Positions 60,792 to 64,000 of a DNA stretch of 64,000 bases are shown in pieces. A model generated the notes under the pieces. That model searched no databases. It was not told the DNA's origin and saw only the letters and a program-made list of their open reading frames with translations. Where the stretch lies: NCBI GenBank assembly GCA_015075445.1, contig JABTUJ010000011.1, forward strand, positions 124,001 through 188,000, written 5' to 3'. The stretch is from Verrucomicrobiales bacterium (GTDB taxonomy: Bacteria > Verrucomicrobiota > Verrucomicrobiia > Limisphaerales > J093). Position numbers and translations under genes: made by a program. Position 1 is the stretch's first letter; each line of letters begins with the position of its first letter.

Positions 60792-61529
60792 CTAGTCCAC
60801 GATCGCCTTGAGCAACGCCTCCCGCGCATCCGTGTAGTACAGCACATTGACCTTTGTGATCTCGTGAATCTCGTTCGACTGCGGCCAAACCTCGTCGTCC
60901 TCCTGCAGAGACAGACCGTCCTTCGCCGGGCGGAACCCGAACTTGTCCTTGCACGAGTGACAGAAGGCTGCCCGCTGCGGGGCGGTCATCCTGGCCTGGG
61001 CAGCCTTGGGCTCGTTCAGCCAGCCCAGGATTTCGCGCACCGGGTCGGGCGACAGGAGCGCACGGAAGTCCGCGGCTTCCAGTCGATGGCCGGTCAGGTC
61101 CTGGAGATCCGTCTCGACGAGCTTCGCCAGCGCGGTCCAGTCCTTGTGATTCACCTGCGACCAGAAGGCCCCACGGTATTGCAGTTCGGCGAGCGGCATC
61201 AGGGCGGGCGGGCACTCCGCCACCGCCCGCAGTTCCTGGCGGCTGACGCCGGGCAGGTAGAGGATCGGCGTGGTGTTCTCCGGCCAGTTGGCCTCCGGCA
61301 GGGCGCGGGAGATCATGCAGCGGACCCAGATCGCGGGGCCGGTTCTAGCATTGGCGGCGTACGGCCCCAAGGTCAACAGGTGCGGCAACCGCTCGCGCAA
61401 CACCGGCAGCACCGGCTCCCACTGACGGTCTTTGTCCGGCCACAAGATCAACGCGGGCCCAGACTGGTCGTCCCGGTTGTATTCACGGGCCCGGCTGAGC
61501 GATGGGAGGATGGCGTCGAGGACAGTCAT
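60792..61529 (-). CDS. Truncated PglZ-like protein (N-terminal part only)
   Basis: 245 residues from ATG 61529. The first 135 residues (ALILWPDKDRQWEPVLPVLR, TPILYLPGVSRQELRAVAEC, LAELQYRGAFWSQVNHKDWT) match my memory of the N-terminal region of PglZ, the phosphatase-superfamily protein of BREX phage-defence loci. Full PglZ proteins are about 800 residues; the phosphatase domain is absent. A block after KDWTALA also seems deleted, and the last 35 residues (EIHEITKVNVLYYTDAREAL) look unrelated. I read it as a decayed or reduced PglZ. Its start overlaps the ATPase stop (ATGA). Confidence 0.65.
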   Translation of the reverse strand: MTVLDAILPSLSRAREYNRDDQSGPALILWPDKDRQWEPVLPVLRERLPHLLTLGPYAANARTGPAIWVRCMISRALPEANWPENTTPILYLPGVSRQELRAVAECPPALMPLAELQYRGAFWSQVNHKDWTALAKLVETDLQDLTGHRLEAADFRALLSPDPVREILGWLNEPKAAQARMTAPQRAAFCHSCKDKFGFRPAKDGLSLQEDDEVWPQSNEIHEITKVNVLYYTDAREALLKAIVD

Positions 61530-62776
61530 AGGCAGAACCACGGCAACGCCAGGATCTTGTCATGCAGCCGCAATGGATGACGGCAGCGACAGATGATAAA
61601 ACCCTGCTTCGCCGCCTTGGGATGCTCCTCCAGAAATCCCAGCAGGTGCCGTGCATCCTGCAACGTCGGCTTCTCGTTCCATTTGACCTCCACGGGTACG
61701 AGGGCGTTGTCCCGCTCGATGATGAAGTCCACTTCCGCGCCGCCCTTGGTGCGGAAGTAATGCAGCCGCCCGGTGCCGAGATACTTCAGCCGCTTCCACA
61801 ACTCGATGCCCACCCATTGCTCGAACACCGGGCCGGGATTGCCCAGCACCATGGCGGTGTCCAACGGCACTTCCGCCGCTGCGTGCCGCACCCCCAGGTC
61901 GAAGAAGAAGAACCGATCGGTGGACAGCAAGTTCTTGCGCCGACTCTTGGAGAACGCAGGCAGCCGGAACGCGATGAACATGTCTTCCAACAGTTGGTAG
62001 TAGCTCTTGACTGTCGGCTGGGAAACCCCCGCGTCCTTGGAAATCTTCGCATAGTTGATGAGCTGGCCTGACTCCGACGCCGCCAGCGCCAGGAACCGCG
62101 AGAACGCCGCCCAGTCCTTGATGAGCGATTCCCGTCGCAGCTCCTCTTCCAGATACACCAGGCAATAAGCCCTGAGCACGTCCGCCCGCCGTTCCGGCGG
62201 CCCCGTCGCCACGCCCGGCAATTCCCCGAACGTCATCCGCTCGATCAGATCGGTCACTGGGAACAACGGGGACTCCGGTGTCGCAGCCACGGGCGCCAAC
62301 GCCAGAGGCGACTCGACTGCGTAATTCAGGCTGCCGGATTCCGGTAGCGGACGCTCCACCAAGGTCAGCGGATACAAGTGATGCAACAGCGTCCGACCCG
62401 GCAGCAGATTGGCTCCCGTCTTGCGTAGCTTCCGCGCCGAACTGCCGCACAGCACGAACCGCCAGCGCCGCTTGTCGGAGTCGTAGAGATGCTGCACCGC
62501 GTCGAAGATGCCAGGCACCGCCTGCGCCTCGTCCACCACCACAACGTGCGCTGTTTCCGAGACCGGCAGGCCCCGACACCGCTCGACCAACGCACCGGGG
62601 TCGCGGAGGTATTCGGATCGCTGCCGCGGCGCCGAAAAATCGAGCCAGATGGAGGCGTTCGGAATGAGCTTTTGGAGCAGCGTGGACTTCCCGGTCTGCC
62701 GCGCCCCGAACATCATCTGCACGTAGGGCGACGACAGTTTTTCAGCCAGGTCAGACTCAATCCAACGACCAAACAT
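61526..62776 (-). CDS. AAA ATPase with DUF4143 domain
   Basis: 416 residues from ATG 62776. Walker A QMMFGARQTGKSTLLQK, Walker B HVVVVDEAQ, sensor VLCGSSARKL. The DUF4143 half has LINYAKISKDAGVSQPTVKS and YYQLLEDMFIAFRLP, then a nuclease-like end GAEVDFIIERDNALVPVEVK with the D-ExK spacing of restriction-type nucleases. Members are widespread on accessory islands with unclear function. It is followed by the overlapping PglZ-like gene. Confidence 0.88.
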   Translation of the reverse strand: MFGRWIESDLAEKLSSPYVQMMFGARQTGKSTLLQKLIPNASIWLDFSAPRQRSEYLRDPGALVERCRGLPVSETAHVVVVDEAQAVPGIFDAVQHLYDSDKRRWRFVLCGSSARKLRKTGANLLPGRTLLHHLYPLTLVERPLPESGSLNYAVESPLALAPVAATPESPLFPVTDLIERMTFGELPGVATGPPERRADVLRAYCLVYLEEELRRESLIKDWAAFSRFLALAASESGQLINYAKISKDAGVSQPTVKSYYQLLEDMFIAFRLPAFSKSRRKNLLSTDRFFFFDLGVRHAAAEVPLDTAMVLGNPGPVFEQWVGIELWKRLKYLGTGRLHYFRTKGGAEVDFIIERDNALVPVEVKWNEKPTLQDARHLLGFLEEHPKAAKQGFIICRCRHPLRLHDKILALPWFCL

Positions 62777-62894
62777 ACACGCCGCTTTATATTCGGAAGG
62801 AGAATCAGAAGTCAAGTGTGACAACGGTTGTGAAGGGCAACCATCCACCGTGCTGCCAGGTACTTGTCTGCCTACCAGTCGGCCGCCAAAAGGC

Positions 62895-63653
62895 TCAAAA
62901 ACGCCCAAGACGACCGCTGCAACCCCCACCGCAGCCGCTCCGACAACCAGACGGACAGACACCCGCCTCACCCCGGTCCTCTCCCCCCCTCTGAGGGCGG
63001 AGAACCTGACCGCGCAGCCCGCATAGGTAACCGAGGACCAGCGCATAAGCCGCGCACGCCGGGGTCGCGACGGCGCGGGCACGGACCTTGCGAACCCGTC
63101 CTTTGAGGAACCCGGCCTGGGCCCACGAGGCAGCAACGTTCTGCGCCAGGGAGAGGGTCATGGCCTCGCCAAATCGGCCCGGCACCTCGTGGTTGAGAAA
63201 GTCGACGAAATCCGCGCTGGTGAGAACATCCCCCGGTTTAGACTCGAGGACTTTGCTCGCCGAAAGCCGGAACAGGGCATCCCGCGCCTGCGCACACAGC
63301 AGGGCGAGCAAAGGGCGGCCGGCCGCGTCCAGGTCCCAGAAGCGGCGGAGCAGGCGGAAAACGGCGACGCCTGGGTCCAACGCATAGAGGTCCGTGAGGT
63401 GCCGGGTGGTGAGCCGACGGTTACTGGCCGTGCGCTTGCCGAGGACGTTCTCTTCGACGATCAGCCAGCCGAACTGGGCTCGCCCGGCTTCACGCGGGGC
63501 GATTGCCAAGAGCGCGGTAAGGTCGGCCAGCATCAGCGTGCGAGCCGTGTGTGCTCCGCTGACCCCGGTCTTGAAGCCGAATCCTATCCTCAGCTCGCCC
63601 AGGGAGCCTGGGCCGTGAGCCGGACCATGCTCTGCTCGGCGGGCATTTCTCAT
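62895..63653 (-). CDS. BrxA-like (DUF1819-like) protein with a repeat-derived C-terminus
   Basis: About 252 residues from ATG 63653. The core (RIGFGFKTGVSGAHTARTLM, WLIVEENVLGKRTASNRRLT, RHLTDLYALDP, SLAQNVAASWAQAGFLKGRV) resembles small helical BREX proteins of the BrxA type, with E-N-x-L-x-x-R-T-x-S as the shared pattern; this is a weak call. After LVLGYLCGLRGQV the frame runs into boilerplate intergenic sequence (CCTCAGAGGGGGGGAGAGG on this strand) and ends in Gly/Cys-rich residues, so the native C-terminus appears lost. It lies 120 bases upstream of the ATPase on the same strand. Confidence 0.5.
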   Translation of the reverse strand: MRNARRAEHGPAHGPGSLGELRIGFGFKTGVSGAHTARTLMLADLTALLAIAPREAGRAQFGWLIVEENVLGKRTASNRRLTTRHLTDLYALDPGVAVFRLLRRFWDLDAAGRPLLALLCAQARDALFRLSASKVLESKPGDVLTSADFVDFLNHEVPGRFGEAMTLSLAQNVAASWAQAGFLKGRVRKVRARAVATPACAAYALVLGYLCGLRGQVLRPQRGGEDRGEAGVCPSGCRSGCGGGCSGRLGRF

Positions 63654-63878
63654 CGGGCTGGTCAACGTAAGTGCTTGGGATGCTGCCAACAGCCGACTCA
63701 GCGCACAACCCAAAACACAGATGCCCGAGACGCACGGGGCCGCTGTCCAGGAGTTCGGCCCCCGCCGTCTTTCCGCCTTCCTGGCTGCCGCGCCTCGGTG
63801 GGCCGTGCGTCTGGTCCGGCCAGCATCCGTTCGTGCTTTGCTCGCTTTTCGGGCTCGTGGCATATACCACAGCCAAGC

Positions 63879-64000
63879 ATGAACTGGACACGAATCCCTG
63901 CGATACTCCTGGCCGCGTGGGCCGTTGCCCCGGCCTCTGGCACTCCGAGTCTCCACCCCTGGGAAGTTGCCGAACTCACGTTCGAGGCGCGGCGGGAGCA
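63879..64000 (+). CDS. DUF5060-type secreted glycosidase, 5' end only
   Basis: Partial gene running off the window. From ATG 63879 it reads MNWTRIPAILLAAWAVAPAS then GTPSLHPWEVAELTFEARRE. A signal peptide is followed by HPWEVAELTFEA, which I recognise as the opening of DUF5060 domains that precede GH-A-type catalytic barrels. Forty codons are visible. It is divergent from the BrxA-like gene. Confidence 0.65.
   Translation, partial: MNWTRIPAILLAAWAVAPASGTPSLHPWEVAELTFEARRE

Overview
The window is GC-rich (about two thirds G+C by eye) and reads as the chromosome of a Verrucomicrobiota bacterium, probably from the Limisphaerales/Pedosphaera side. I infer this from several things: PEP-CTERM proteins, prepilin-like proteins with an H-X9-DG signature, an ECF sigma factor next to a Ser/Thr kinase, several secreted glycosidase-like enzymes, and intergenic heptamer and palindromic repeats. 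This is pattern recognition, not a database result. I saw no rRNA, tRNA, CRISPR array or intact insertion sequence.

Layout. 0-4 kb holds translation genes (rplU-rpmA-obg, a CHAD protein, infC with a TTG start). 4-12.6 kb holds signalling: a PAS histidine kinase, then an operon of methyltransferase, double-kinase hybrid and REC/pseudo-kinase whose order matches the Ralstonia phcBSRQ quorum-sensing locus, then a convergent REC-HTH-REC regulator. 12.6-21 kb is housekeeping (MoeB/ThiF-rhodanese, mnmE, purD) mixed with a prepilin-like protein, a pRiA4b ORF-3 protein, a heptamer repeat and a secreted glycosidase. 21-28.7 kb encodes envelope and export functions: two PEP-CTERM proteins, a DUF4266-like peptide, a thioredoxin fused to an outer-membrane barrel (frameshifted at its end), a TlpA protein, a prepilin-like protein and an ECF sigma/anti-sigma pair. 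28.7-38.4 kb is a translationally coupled run of very large secreted proteins ending in a vanadium-haloperoxidase-type enzyme. 38.4-44.6 kb has a Tat protein, an orphan PTS EIIC with a GNAT enzyme, an SGNH hydrolase, a PQQ propeller and a complex palindromic repeat. 44.8-46.9 kb is ilvB behind what looks like a classical attenuator with a four-valine leader peptide.

47-64 kb is accessory. It has a kinase/sigma pair and a 1.7 kb toxin-antitoxin island bounded by a 188 bp direct repeat of a neighbouring gene's end. A coupled operon follows with two adenine methylases and a specificity subunit but no visible restriction motor. Then come a small methyltransferase, a GH38-like enzyme, a DUF4143 ATPase coupled to a truncated PglZ, and a truncated BrxA-like gene, which together look like the remains of a BREX-type defence locus. 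The window ends inside a DUF5060-type secreted glycosidase gene.
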